DNA of 64,000 nucleotides from NCBI RefSeq assembly GCF_900109885.1, contig NZ_FOBS01000013.1, forward strand, positions 26,844 to 90,843. The letters run 5' to 3'. How positions within the stretch are numbered: the stretch's first letter is position 1; each line of letters starts with the position of its first letter. The position numbers and the translations under genes were made by a program. The notes under the pieces were generated by a model that did no database searches, was not told the origin of the DNA, and saw only the letters and a list, made by a program, of their open reading frames with translations. This document shows, one piece after another, positions 10,449-18,730 of the stretch. The stretch comes from Syntrophus gentianae. Its GTDB lineage: Bacteria; Desulfobacterota; Syntrophia; Syntrophales; Syntrophaceae.

Positions 10449-13052
10449 ATGGAAAAAATACCAGCCCGGGTCAGTACGGGGTTTGAAGGTTTGGATAAGG
10501 TCATCGACGGTCTGAGAATCGGCGACAATGTCGTCTGGCAGGTTGATTCCATCTCGGACTACCGCTCCTTTGTCAAGCCTTTCGTGCAGCGCGCCCTTAC
10601 GGAAAACAGGAAAGTTGTCTATCTGCGTTTTGCCCAGCATGAACCGCTGCTGGAAGAGAACAGGCGGATCACCCTCTATCACCTCGATGCGCAAAGCGGC
10701 TTCGAATCTTTTTCTTCGGAGGTATACAACATCGCAACCCGCGAAGGAGAGGGAGTCTTTTATGTTTTTGATTCCCTTTCGGATCTTCTGTCCGCCTGGG
10801 CCACGGATCTGATGATCGGCAATTTCTTCCGGATCACCTGCCCCTACCTCTACCAGCTCGACACCGTTGCCTATTTCGCCTTGCTGCGCGACAACCACTC
10901 CTATAGAACCGTCGCCAGGATCCGGGAAACGACCCAGCTCCTGCTGGATGTCTATAATGTTGAAGACAGGATCTACGTCCATCCCCTGAAGGTCATGGGA
11001 CGCCATCTTCCCACCATGTTTCTCCCGCACCTGATGAGTGGAAACCGCTTCACACCGGTAAGCAGCAGCGTCGATACGGGACAACTTGTCCGCTATTTTT
11101 CGGGAAAAGGACTGGAAAACGCAAAGAGAAATCTCGATTACTGGGATCGGCTTTTTCTTCATGTTCGAGATTTGCTGCAGGAAGAGATGGACGATGAAGA
11201 AAAAAGGGACATCCTCGATCATCTCTGCGAGATCATGATCGGGCGGGAGGAGAGGATCCAGGAACTTGCCAGAAAGTATCTCACCCTGGAAGATCTCTGC
11301 AACATCAAAGCGCGGCTGATCGGGACGGGCTATATCGGCGGCAAGGCCGCGGGGATGGTGATTGCGCGCAACATACTGCTCCAGGATCCGTCTTTCGACT
11401 GGCAGCGCTATCTGGAACCTCACGATTCCTTCTTCATCGGTTCCGATGTTTTTTACACCTACATCGTGGAGAATGGCTGGTGGAAGCAGCGCATGGAGCA
11501 GAAGACCGGGGAAGGCTATTTCGAAATCGCCCGGATTTTGCGGGAACAGATGCTGAACGGCAGGTTTCCCGATGAAATCGAGGAGCAGTTCTGGCGGGTG
11601 ATTGAATACTTCGGTCAGTCCCCTCTGATCGTCCGCTCCAGTAGTCTCCTCGAAGATGCCTTCGGAAATGCCTTTGCGGGAAAATATGAAAGCCTCTTCT
11701 GCGTCAATCAGGGCAGTCCCGAGGAGCGCTACCGGCAGTTCCGGGAGGCGGTCCGCCGTATTTTCGCCAGCACCATGAATGAAGACGCCCTGGCTTATCG
11801 TCTGCAGCGGGGTCTTGAAAAGCATGACGAGCAGATGGCCATCCTGGTACAGCGGGTCTCCGGTTCCTATCGGAAGGAATTTTTCTTCCCCGATCTTGCA
11901 GGCGTCGGCATCTCCTACAACACCTTTGTCTGGAAGAAAGAAATGGACCCCCGGGCCGGTATGGTCCGGCTGGTGATGGGGCTGGGAACAAGGGCTGTGA
12001 ATCGGGTTGAGAACGATTACCCCCGCGTTTTTCCTCTGGATGCCCCCTCCTTGCGCCCCCATTCCGGAGGCAGTGACATCAGGAGATATTCGCAACATGA
12101 TGTGGATGTCCTCAACATCAACAGCAATGAATTTGAAACCATCCCGGCAAACACGGTCCTGTCGGGAGATATGGGAATCCAGTCCGAAATGGTCGGGATT
12201 CGGGATCATGAAAGTGAGCAATTATTAAAAGAGAGAGGGCGGGGCGGTGAAGAAAGGTGGATCCTGACCTTTGACAAGCTTCTCTCCGAGACCCCTTTCC
12301 CGGCCATCATGCAGAAAATGATGAAAACCCTTGAAGAGAAGTACGATTATCCCGTGGATATCGAGTTTACAACCAACTTTACCGGCGATGGCGCTTTTAT
12401 GGTCAATCTCGTACAGTGTCGGCCGTTGCAGACGAAAGGCCGGGGAGAGGGAGCCCGGGTTGACATCCCGTCCAAGCTGTCCCTGGAGCAGATCCTTTTC
12501 CAGACGGAAGGCAACTTTATGGGCAGCAGCATTGCCCAGCAGGTGAAGCGTCTCATCTATGTCGATTCCGAGGAATACAGCCGTCTTTCCCTTTCAGAAA
12601 AATACGATATTGCCCGGCTGATCGGCAGATTGAACAGGATCAGCAAGCGGGAGGACTGTCCCACCGTTCTCCTCGGTCCGGGCCGCTGGGGCACCACGAC
12701 ACCCTCGCTCGGCGTGCCGGTGAGGTTCGCTGAAATCAACAATTTCCTGGCGATTGTCGAAATTGCCTACACGACGGGCAGTCTTATGCCGGAACTGTCC
12801 TTCGGCACACACTTCTTTCAGGATCTGGTTGAAACGGATATTTTTTATGTGGCCCTCTTCCCGGAACAAGAAGAGTTTCTCTTCAATGTCGGAGTGATCA
12901 AGGAGGGGGAAAACCTGCTTCCGGCTCTACTTCCGGAAAGCGCCCGCTATGAAAAGACGGTCATTGTCCGGGATGTGGAAAAGGAGAAATTCTCGCTTTA
13001 CGCCGACATCGTCTCCCGCAAGGTCCTCTGTTACCGTTCGGTCATAAGGTAG
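10449..13052 (+). CDS. KaiC-like domain fused to PEP/pyruvate-binding (PPDK N-terminal) domain
   Basis: 867-residue protein. Residues ~1-230 look like a KaiC/RecA-type fold (STGFEGLDKVIDGLRIGDNVVWQ), but the Walker A lysine motif is not recognisable. From ~280 onward it resembles the ATP-grasp nucleotide-binding half of pyruvate phosphate dikinase/PEP synthase, with IGGKAAGMVIARN, SPLIVRSSSLLEDAFGNAFA and a later QCRPLQTKG. The swivelling phosphohistidine domain and the PEP/pyruvate TIM barrel are missing, so it cannot be a complete PEP synthase. The start at 10449 follows GGAGAGG; the frame is open slightly upstream. A regulatory or phosphotransfer role is possible but unproven. It is followed by a long hairpin. 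Confidence 0.8.
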   Translation: MEKIPARVSTGFEGLDKVIDGLRIGDNVVWQVDSISDYRSFVKPFVQRALTENRKVVYLRFAQHEPLLEENRRITLYHLDAQSGFESFSSEVYNIATREGEGVFYVFDSLSDLLSAWATDLMIGNFFRITCPYLYQLDTVAYFALLRDNHSYRTVARIRETTQLLLDVYNVEDRIYVHPLKVMGRHLPTMFLPHLMSGNRFTPVSSSVDTGQLVRYFSGKGLENAKRNLDYWDRLFLHVRDLLQEEMDDEEKRDILDHLCEIMIGREERIQELARKYLTLEDLCNIKARLIGTGYIGGKAAGMVIARNILLQDPSFDWQRYLEPHDSFFIGSDVFYTYIVENGWWKQRMEQKTGEGYFEIARILREQMLNGRFPDEIEEQFWRVIEYFGQSPLIVRSSSLLEDAFGNAFAGKYESLFCVNQGSPEERYRQFREAVRRIFASTMNEDALAYRLQRGLEKHDEQMAILVQRVSGSYRKEFFFPDLAGVGISYNTFVWKKEMDPRAGMVRLVMGLGTRAVNRVENDYPRVFPLDAPSLRPHSGGSDIRRYSQHDVDVLNINSNEFETIPANTVLSGDMGIQSEMVGIRDHESEQLLKERGRGGEERWILTFDKLLSETPFPAIMQKMMKTLEEKYDYPVDIEFTTNFTGDGAFMVNLVQCRPLQTKGRGEGARVDIPSKLSLEQILFQTEGNFMGSSIAQQVKRLIYVDSEEYSRLSLSEKYDIARLIGRLNRISKREDCPTVLLGPGRWGTTTPSLGVPVRFAEINNFLAIVEIAYTTGSLMPELSFGTHFFQDLVETDIFYVALFPEQEEFLFNVGVIKEGENLLPALLPESARYEKTVIVRDVEKEKFSLYADIVSRKVLCYRSVIR

Positions 13053-13057
13053 CCCAG

Positions 13058-13099
13058 AAGTCACCGGCTGTCTTTTCATATCAAGAATGCCGGTGACTT
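13058..13099 (+). terminator. Hairpin after PEP-synthase-like gene
   Basis: AAGTCACCGGC (13058-13068) and GCCGGTGACTT (13089-13099) are perfectly complementary across a 20-base loop. There is no strong U-tract, so it may be an inefficient terminator or a 3' stabiliser. Confidence 0.5.
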
Positions 13100-13744
13100 A
13101 TCGATAGATTACCGGGCAATCGTCATGGTGTCCGGCCAGGGGTAATTTCTCGACTTTTCCCGATAAAGAAATTCTTCAAAGTAATTCTTCCAGAAAGTGA
13201 GCGCTCAGCCAAAATACAACAAATCCAACATTTCAGATACCACAGTGGAAACGAAGATTTTCGGGATGCTTGAATGAATTCCGGTTGAAACTTACACCGC
13301 CTTGCCAGTCAATTCCCACCCTGCTTGTCTTACAACTGTCCTTCCTCCTATCAATCAAGATCGTGTCCTCAGGAAGATGTAACATTTCGATTGCAAATAA
13401 ACAGTTGCCACCTTCGACTTTAAATTACAGGTTTCAACTGAAATAAATTCCGCAGTAAATGGGTATTGAATATTTTTAATATTAATCCTAATATTAGTAT
13501 GCATTAAGTATGGTAGTGGCGATAAGGATCTTGGTCGATCTAAGTCACTCCAAGAGAGCTATTAAGTCACGGTCTCGTTAGACAAGCCAAAAAAGTAACG
13601 GAGAATTCCACTGGCAACTTGAATAGATAACGAATAATTAGCGGTTCAATGTGGTCCCACTGCTTAGCGTGATACTACGCCTGACGATCCTGCATACAGC
13701 CAGAATACATGGAAATCCGAATCTGCAAAAAAGGGGAGGATTCT
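13100..13744. other. 640-bp intergenic stretch, no gene seen
   Basis: AT-rich sequence with many stops in all frames and no family resemblance that I can see. It carries a run of AT-rich alternating sequence near 13465-13500. It presumably holds the promoter of the lipoprotein pair. Confidence 0.5.
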
Positions 13745-14434
13745 ATGAAATTCAGCTGTTGGCTTCCAATTATCCTCTTTGTGTTACTCACTGCCTGCGC
13801 AGCACCGCAGGTTCCCCTCACGGCGCAAGCGCGGGCTAGCATCCAGTCTGTAGAAAGTGTACTGATCGTGCCGGAGGAAAGCCTGACAATTGATGTCAAG
13901 TCATCAGGCTCCCCCCTCGGCCCCGGGTTGATCCCCGATCTTATGGCGGTAATTGCCACCAGGAGCAAACTGTCTGAAGCCAAGTTGTCGGCCATACCCA
14001 TCCTCCAACAGCTCAAAGAATACAACTTTAGGGCTGTTCTGCAGAACGCCTTCGCAGAGGAGGCGGCCAAATTAAAACCGCCCTTCGGGCCACCGACCCG
14101 CCTAGAGATCAATGATGTAGCCAGCGGCAAAAAGGTCAGTTTCAGCGAATCACGAGCTGGCTTAGTGATGTTTACCATCATCGACTACCGTCTCGAATCC
14201 GGCAGCCTGATTATTAATGCGCTTGTGGAAATGATCCCGAAAGCTGATCCTCTGATGCAGTATCGCCACAGCGCGAATAACAGCGATCCTCTTGATGAGG
14301 GAAATGTGATTTACCGGAAAACCTTTACCCACACAAAGGAATTTATCACAGCCCGCAACGTGAGAAAAAACCTGACGGATGGGGCAACCAGCATTGCAAG
14401 GCAGATCTTTACCGACCTTAATCAAACACCCTAA
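13745..14434 (+). CDS. Putative lipoprotein of unknown function
   Basis: 229-residue protein. The N-terminus MKFSCWLPIILFVLLTACA is a lipoprotein signal with lipobox LTAC, so the mature protein should be acylated at that cysteine and anchored on the periplasmic side or outer membrane. The rest contains alternating beta/alpha segments and an AVLQNAFAEEAAKLKPPFG stretch, without a motif I recognise. The start at 13745 has GGGGAGG six bases upstream; the in-frame extension to 13709 would bury the signal peptide. It is followed 44 bp later by another lipoprotein gene on the same strand, so they are probably an operon and may work together at the envelope. Confidence 0.75.
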   Translation: MKFSCWLPIILFVLLTACAAPQVPLTAQARASIQSVESVLIVPEESLTIDVKSSGSPLGPGLIPDLMAVIATRSKLSEAKLSAIPILQQLKEYNFRAVLQNAFAEEAAKLKPPFGPPTRLEINDVASGKKVSFSESRAGLVMFTIIDYRLESGSLIINALVEMIPKADPLMQYRHSANNSDPLDEGNVIYRKTFTHTKEFITARNVRKNLTDGATSIARQIFTDLNQTP

Positions 14435-14478
14435 CGAATCGTCACGGTCTCTCGAATACTGAAAAAAAGGAGAACATT

Positions 14479-15174
14479 ATGAGCTTCGTCAGCAGTAGAC
14501 CCGCAATCTTGCTGGCTGTGTGCGTCGCGCTCCTTTTTGCCGGTTGCGCAATCACACCAGAAATCGCCGCTCCTCCGCAGGAACAGGGAGCAGCCCTTGG
14601 TATTGGCGTGGTCCTCAACGCTAAGATACGGATGCTTGGAAGAGGCGGTCCCCCCCATGAAATTATTTTTGCCAAGCTGGAGAACGGCAGCCTTTTGGGA
14701 GATGAAATCTTCCGTTCCAACCACATAAAGGATGGTCGGTTTTATCTACTCAATGCCAGCCCAGGAACCTATGCAGCAGTCGCCGCCTTCCAGACGGGAG
14801 GTTCCCCATTTGCTGGTGGTTCGCCGATGAAGGTAACGACCTTCTTCAACCGCGATGTTGTAGAGAAGAGTCGGACCCACGTGGATGCCAAGGGATTTGC
14901 CTTCATGGGCAGCTTCGATATTGCTGTCAGTTTCGGATATTCCCGTGGCGATGAGGTGCAGACGCACTACCGGAACATTATTAGTCCGGGCTCCCCAGCA
15001 AAGGGTGTAATGAGTAGCGTTTTGCAAAGTATGGGGGCGGAAACCATTTTGTGGGGAGAACTCTATAGCGTCGAGAAGGAAGACGCGGCGCGTAGCGACT
15101 TCCTCCAGAAAGCCCATGAGGATCTGGCCGGGAGTGGTTGGGAAGTATACCTAGAGCCGCCGTCGGCCCACTAG
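14479..15174 (+). CDS. Putative lipoprotein of unknown function
   Basis: 231-residue protein with a lipoprotein signal (ILLAVCVALLFAGCA, lipobox FAGC). The middle contains GRFYLLNASPGTYAAVAAF, reminiscent of carboxypeptidase-regulatory-like beta-sandwich domains found in surface proteins, but too short for a firm call. AAGGAG precedes the ATG. It is the second gene of a two-lipoprotein unit. Downstream begins a stretch of about 950 bp holding only transposase debris, so the pair may belong to an accessory region. No function is assigned. Confidence 0.72.
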   Translation: MSFVSSRPAILLAVCVALLFAGCAITPEIAAPPQEQGAALGIGVVLNAKIRMLGRGGPPHEIIFAKLENGSLLGDEIFRSNHIKDGRFYLLNASPGTYAAVAAFQTGGSPFAGGSPMKVTTFFNRDVVEKSRTHVDAKGFAFMGSFDIAVSFGYSRGDEVQTHYRNIISPGSPAKGVMSSVLQSMGAETILWGELYSVEKEDAARSDFLQKAHEDLAGSGWEVYLEPPSAH

Positions 15175-15647
15175 CCGTAGGCCAGTTTGGCAACAGCGCT
15201 GTCTACGAAGAAACAGCTGGTGAGGATTTCCCGCTTGTTTTAGGTTGGGTCGCAATGTCATGGTGAGTGAAATCCAGTTAATACACCTCAGTACTCAGAC
15301 ACCGTGCAATCACGGAAGCGGTAGGATTTATTTTTCTCCCACCGAGTCGAAGCAGGTGGAGTGCTGGTTGTCGAGAAACAGGTCAGCGAAGCCAGGTTAT
15401 ATAGAAATATAGTTCGGCAAGTAGAAAAGTGGCTAACAACATCATCAACTCGAGCAGCAAAAAGCGTTGCTCCTTCGTCGTCCCACTTTTTTCGCGGCCA
15501 GTTATGGTTAAAGTTTTATCAATCAATTCAGTTGTAAATCTTCACAATATTTCACTCACCAGTTCATTGCTTTGTAGATGTTTTCAATCTCCGGGGAAAT
15601 CCATTTTTCTTCTCGGAAATGTGGGGACACTTCCCGTATTTTTGTTT
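15175..15647. other. Intergenic stretch before transposase remnant
   Basis: No gene supported. One inverted copy of the REP-like unit lies at its end (15624-15638). A frame open from 15429 runs into the transposase remnant, but its first part has no family resemblance. Confidence 0.5.
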
Positions 15648-15828
15648 GACAACTGGCGCGGATCGATGAATACTTCAACTGGGCGTCCTTTGGGAAGCGA
15701 AGACTTCCTTTCGGAATTGGAAAATAAACTTTGCCGAAAGATATTACCAGGCAAGGCTGGTCGCCCCAAAAAGCAGAAATTAATATAATACGGGAAGTGT
15801 CCCTTTATTTCTATACGGGAAGTGTCCC
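15624..15828. repeat. REP-like repeats (three copies) around a transposase remnant
   Basis: TACGGGAAGTGTCCC occurs at 15789-15803 and 15814-15828 as a 25-bp tandem repeat (unit continuing with TTTATTTCT). It occurs inverted (GGGACACTTCCCGTA) at 15624-15638, upstream of the transposase fragment. Copies in opposite orientation flanking a Y1-type transposase are typical of REP/RAYT systems. Confidence 0.7.
15648..15788 (+). pseudogene. C-terminal remnant of REP-associated tyrosine (IS200-like) transposase
   Basis: About 46 codons ending at TAA 15786-15788. The translated segment has the typical tail of RAYT/TnpREP proteins: a TSTGRPLGSEDFL motif, then a short helix and a basic GRPKKQK end. The catalytic HUH and tyrosine motifs that should lie upstream are absent, so only the C-terminus survives. 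It abuts an inverted REP-like copy directly at its 5' side and two tandem copies at its 3' side. Inactive. Confidence 0.7.
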
Positions 15829-16028
15829 TTTATTTCTTTATTTCCCTCCTTTATTTCCCTATTTCCCCAGTATATCTTCATCTGATTTCCATGTCGCATC
15901 CTAATCTGACAATTCCGGTAAAACTATAAGCTGACTGACTATGATGAAATCGATAAATTGGTCGGAACCCGGGGCGCTCGGAAAAGGGCTGGATTGCATC
16001 CTGTATAAAAAAACCGACCATTCGTGCG
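15829..16028. other. Intergenic stretch with poly-pyrimidine run
   Basis: After the REP-like copies there is a TTTATTTCCC-rich tract (about 15829-15870). The rest shows no gene and leads into the promoter of the NifU-like gene. Confidence 0.5.
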
Positions 16029-16057
16029 TTGACATGCAAGATGGTTCTTTTTATACT
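16029..16057 (+). promoter_or_regulatory. Sigma70-type promoter of the NifU-like/GGGtGRT pair
   Basis: TTGACA at 16029-16034 and TATACT at 16052-16057 are separated by exactly 17 bp. This near-consensus promoter is 67 bp upstream of the NifU-like start. Confidence 0.7.
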
Positions 16058-16123
16058 TCATCCTACGAAAAGTCAGTTCTTCTCAAGCCGATTCAGCGGC
16101 CATGATTGCCCGAAAGGAATGCC

Positions 16124-16816
16124 ATGGAACTCTCCCATGAAGTAAAAGAAATGATTTGTATCCGTCGCGGTCCCAATAACGGACCAGCGCCCATCCCCGA
16201 AGAGGGACGGTGGATTCAAGCTCGTGAAGTAAAAGACATCTCTGGCCTGACACACGGCGTCGGATGGTGCGCACCACAACAGGGCGCCTGCAAGCTGACC
16301 CTCAACGTCAAGGAGGGCATCATCCAGGAAGCTCTTGTTGAAACGCTCGGTTGCACCGGCATGACCCACTCCGCCGCGATGGCCGCGGAAATCCTTCCAG
16401 AGAAGACCATCCTCGAAGCCCTGAACACCGATCTGGTGTGTGACGCCATCAATGTCGCGATGCGGGAACTCTTTCTGCAGATCGTCTACGGGCGCACCCA
16501 GACCGCGTTCTCCGAGGACGGCTTGCCCATCGGCGCCGGCCTCGAAGACCTTGGCAATGGGCTGCGCAGCGTAACCGGCACCATGTACGGCACCAGTGCC
16601 AAGGGTCCGCGTTATCTCGAAATTGCAGAAGGCTATGTGACTCGCCTGGCGCTCGACGACAACGACGAGATCATCGGATACGAGTTCGTTAAACTTGGAC
16701 CGATGATGGAACTTATCGGAAAGGGAGTCGAAGCGGGTGAAGCACTTAAGAAGTCCATGGGAACCTATGGGCGTTTCGCCGAAGCCAAGCGAACAATTAA
16801 TCCGAGGAAGGAGTGA
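16124..16816 (+). CDS. NifU-like iron-sulfur cluster scaffold-domain protein
   Basis: 230-residue protein of the IscU/NifU N-terminal-like family variant that is normally found next to a GGGtGRT protein. Candidate Fe-S ligands are cysteines in GVGWCAPQQGAC, LGCTGMTHSAAMAAE and DLVCDAI. The core GCTGMTHSAAMAAEILPEKTILEAL matches the scaffold fold. The start at 16124 has AAGGA at proper spacing. It is six bases upstream of the GGGtGRT gene and both are probably read from the promoter at 16029. Likely role: Fe-S cluster assembly or delivery to its partner. The biochemical function of this pair is, to my knowledge, not established. Confidence 0.85.
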   Translation: MELSHEVKEMICIRRGPNNGPAPIPEEGRWIQAREVKDISGLTHGVGWCAPQQGACKLTLNVKEGIIQEALVETLGCTGMTHSAAMAAEILPEKTILEALNTDLVCDAINVAMRELFLQIVYGRTQTAFSEDGLPIGAGLEDLGNGLRSVTGTMYGTSAKGPRYLEIAEGYVTRLALDDNDEIIGYEFVKLGPMMELIGKGVEAGEALKKSMGTYGRFAEAKRTINPRKE

Positions 16817-16822
16817 CGGACC

Positions 16823-17827
16823 ATGGCACTTTTTGAAGGTTATGAACGACGCATCCCGCAAATAACAGAGCTTCTGAAGAAGCATGGCCTGGCAAACATC
16901 GAGGCCGCTGACTCACTCTGCAAGAGCAATGGCGTCGACGTGAGCGCCATAGTCAGGGGCGTACAGCCAATCTGCTTCGAGAACGCCTGCTGGGCCTACA
17001 CCCTGGGTGCAGCCATTGCCATCAAGAAGGGTCAGAAGAAGGCCGCAGACATCGCGACCTCCCTCGGTGAGGGACTGCAGGCCTTCTGCATTCCTGGTTC
17101 CGTCGCTGACGACCGCAAGGTGGGGCTCGGCCACGGAAACCTTGCCAGCATGCTCCTAAAGGAAGAAACTCAGTGTTTCGCTTTCCTCGCGGGCCATGAG
17201 TCCTTCGCTGCAGCAGAAGGAGCCATTGGCTTGGCCAATAGTGCCAACCGCGCCAGGAAGACCCCCCTACGTGTTATCCTCAACGGCCTCGGCAAGGATG
17301 CCGCTCAGATCATCGCGCGCATCAACGGTTTTACCCACGTGCAAACGAAGTTCGACTACGCCACCGGTAAGGTCGCCGTCGTCAGGGAAACGGCTTACTC
17401 CCAAGGTGATCGCAGCAAGGTGCGTTGCTACGGAGCGGACGACGTACGCGAAGGTGTTGCTATTCTCCACCTTGAAAAGGTCGATGTTTCAATCACAGGT
17501 AACTCAACTAACCCCACGCGCTTTCAGCACCCCGTCGCCGGTACCTACAAGAAGGAATGCATCGAGCAAGGCAAGAAGTACTTCTCTGTAGCTTCCGGTG
17601 GCGGTACGGGCCGCACCCTGCATCCCGACAACATGGCTGCAGGTCCCGCTTCCTACGGCATGACTGACACCATGGGGCGCATGCACTCTGATGCGCAGTT
17701 CGCGGGTTCCTCATCCGTGCCCGCACACGTCGAGATGATGGGCCTTATCGGCATGGGCAATAATCCCATGGTCGGTGCTTCCGTTGCCGTTGCAGTAGCC
17801 ATCGAAGAAGCCATGAAGAAAGGCTGA
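16823..17827 (+). CDS. GGGtGRT-family protein
   Basis: 334-residue protein carrying the family-naming motif GGGTGRTLHPDNMAAGP near residues 255-272, and a glycine-rich C-terminus (GLIGMGNNPMVGASVAVAVA). Families of this kind occur in anaerobes, almost always beside a NifU-like scaffold gene, as here. An AGGAAGGAG ribosome site lies inside the 3' end of the previous gene, supporting translational coupling. Several conserved cysteines (for example in RGVQPICFENACWAYT) could bind a cluster received from the scaffold. The enzymatic activity is unknown. A weak GAGG/CCTC hairpin follows near 17858-17885. Confidence 0.85.
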   Translation: MALFEGYERRIPQITELLKKHGLANIEAADSLCKSNGVDVSAIVRGVQPICFENACWAYTLGAAIAIKKGQKKAADIATSLGEGLQAFCIPGSVADDRKVGLGHGNLASMLLKEETQCFAFLAGHESFAAAEGAIGLANSANRARKTPLRVILNGLGKDAAQIIARINGFTHVQTKFDYATGKVAVVRETAYSQGDRSKVRCYGADDVREGVAILHLEKVDVSITGNSTNPTRFQHPVAGTYKKECIEQGKKYFSVASGGGTGRTLHPDNMAAGPASYGMTDTMGRMHSDAQFAGSSSVPAHVEMMGLIGMGNNPMVGASVAVAVAIEEAMKKG

Positions 17828-18097
17828 GCCATTTTCCTCTTCTTGCGGATAAATGTAACGAGGTCTGTAACCGTTCCGGCCTCATTGCTTTTTGTTTGCA
17901 CGTATGTTGGTACCCACTTTGGCACACGCTAAAAGAAGGAAATTGACCAAAATTGACCATGTCGCGGAGAGTGGCTATGGGACATTTCGAATAAGTGAAA
18001 TTTGAATCCTTTGAGTGAGGTTCTCAGCATTTTTCCACTAACCAATTCTGCACATCATCAAAATCTGCTAACCACGCACATTTCCCTCAAATCTCAC
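17828..18097. other. Intergenic stretch, no gene seen
   Basis: Contains a weak hairpin after the GGGtGRT gene and otherwise AT-rich sequence leading into the first copy of the 187-bp repeat. Confidence 0.5.
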
Positions 18098-18284
18098 TTT
18101 CAACAAATTATCTACTATCTCAGGATGCAATCTGGCTGCGTATAGGTAAATGAACTCGTGTATATTCCGATATTAAAGTTTGGAATCATGCCGGGCTACT
18201 GTGAACATTAGTGATTAGCTATAACCCTTTTTTCCGAGGTTCATTTGCCGCACCTTTCTCGACAAAGACAAAGGCTCGTTTCCG
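18098..18284 (+). repeat. 187-bp direct repeat, copy 1
   Basis: About 95% identical to 19814-20000. Both copies begin at TTTCAA(C/T)AAATTATC and end at GGCTCGTTTCCG. Copy 2 continues into an intact terminator hairpin, whereas copy 1 stops exactly where the hairpin's first arm ends and unrelated sequence begins. Copy 1 is therefore the derived one and marks an insertion or duplication boundary. Confidence 0.9.
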
Positions 18285-18596
18285 TGAGACTCCCGTAGGA
18301 GTTGCAAACCTGACAGGTCTCCCCGGATAAGAACGTGAACTGTGACTATGCAACCGCAGCATTTACCGTATCTCCCGAATCCAGGGCTTTGTCATGTTGT
18401 GCTGACTTACCCGGAGTCTCAGCCTTGTATGCTGTTTCTGTTCGTCGGCTCATAGCTTTGCACTCCGGCTTCCTCCGGACGGTCCCTCGCGGTTCCGCCC
18501 TTGCCTTCGGCTAGTACTTGTGTCAATGTATAAACCATTGACAGGATTCACATACAGGGGACTTTCACCCCATAAGTTCACGCCCGTGCCGGGCGT
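18285..18596. other. Unexplained non-coding segment between repeat copy 1 and attC-like hairpin
   Basis: Higher GC than the flanks and with no long frame. It contains CGCCCG-TGC-CGGGCG (a small hairpin near 18582-18596). It has the look of conserved non-coding sequence carried by a mobile unit, but I cannot name the family. A homology search with this segment would decide. Confidence 0.4.
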
Positions 18597-18659
18597 ACAC
18601 AACAGGCTGGAGGTGACCGCCGCATATAGCGCGGCGGCACCTCAGCCTGAATGTTGAGC
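18597..18659 (+). repeat. attC-like imperfect inverted repeat, copy 1
   Basis: A left core-like ACACAAC, a near-perfect stem (GGCTGGAGGTGACCGCCGC against GCGGCGGCACCTCAGCC, with bulged bases as attC sites have), and a right core GTTGAGC that fits GTTRRRY. Length (63 bp) and layout fit an integron recombination site. It lies 72 bp upstream of the hydrolase gene. Confidence 0.5.
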
Positions 18660-18730
18660 CTGGCGGCAAATGAATTGAATACACTGGGCATTCCACAAAA
18701 CTTAAATACTAAGAAGAAGAAGAAGGGAAA

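Noticed and set aside
10431..12221. A 596-codon minus-strand frame opposite the KaiC/PPDK-like gene
   Set aside because: Shadow frame; the plus-strand protein has recognisable ATP-grasp motifs.
15429..15647. The upstream part of the open frame leading into the RAYT remnant
   Set aside because: No resemblance to RAYT N-termini and lacks HUH and Tyr motifs; only the tail from 15648 was kept.
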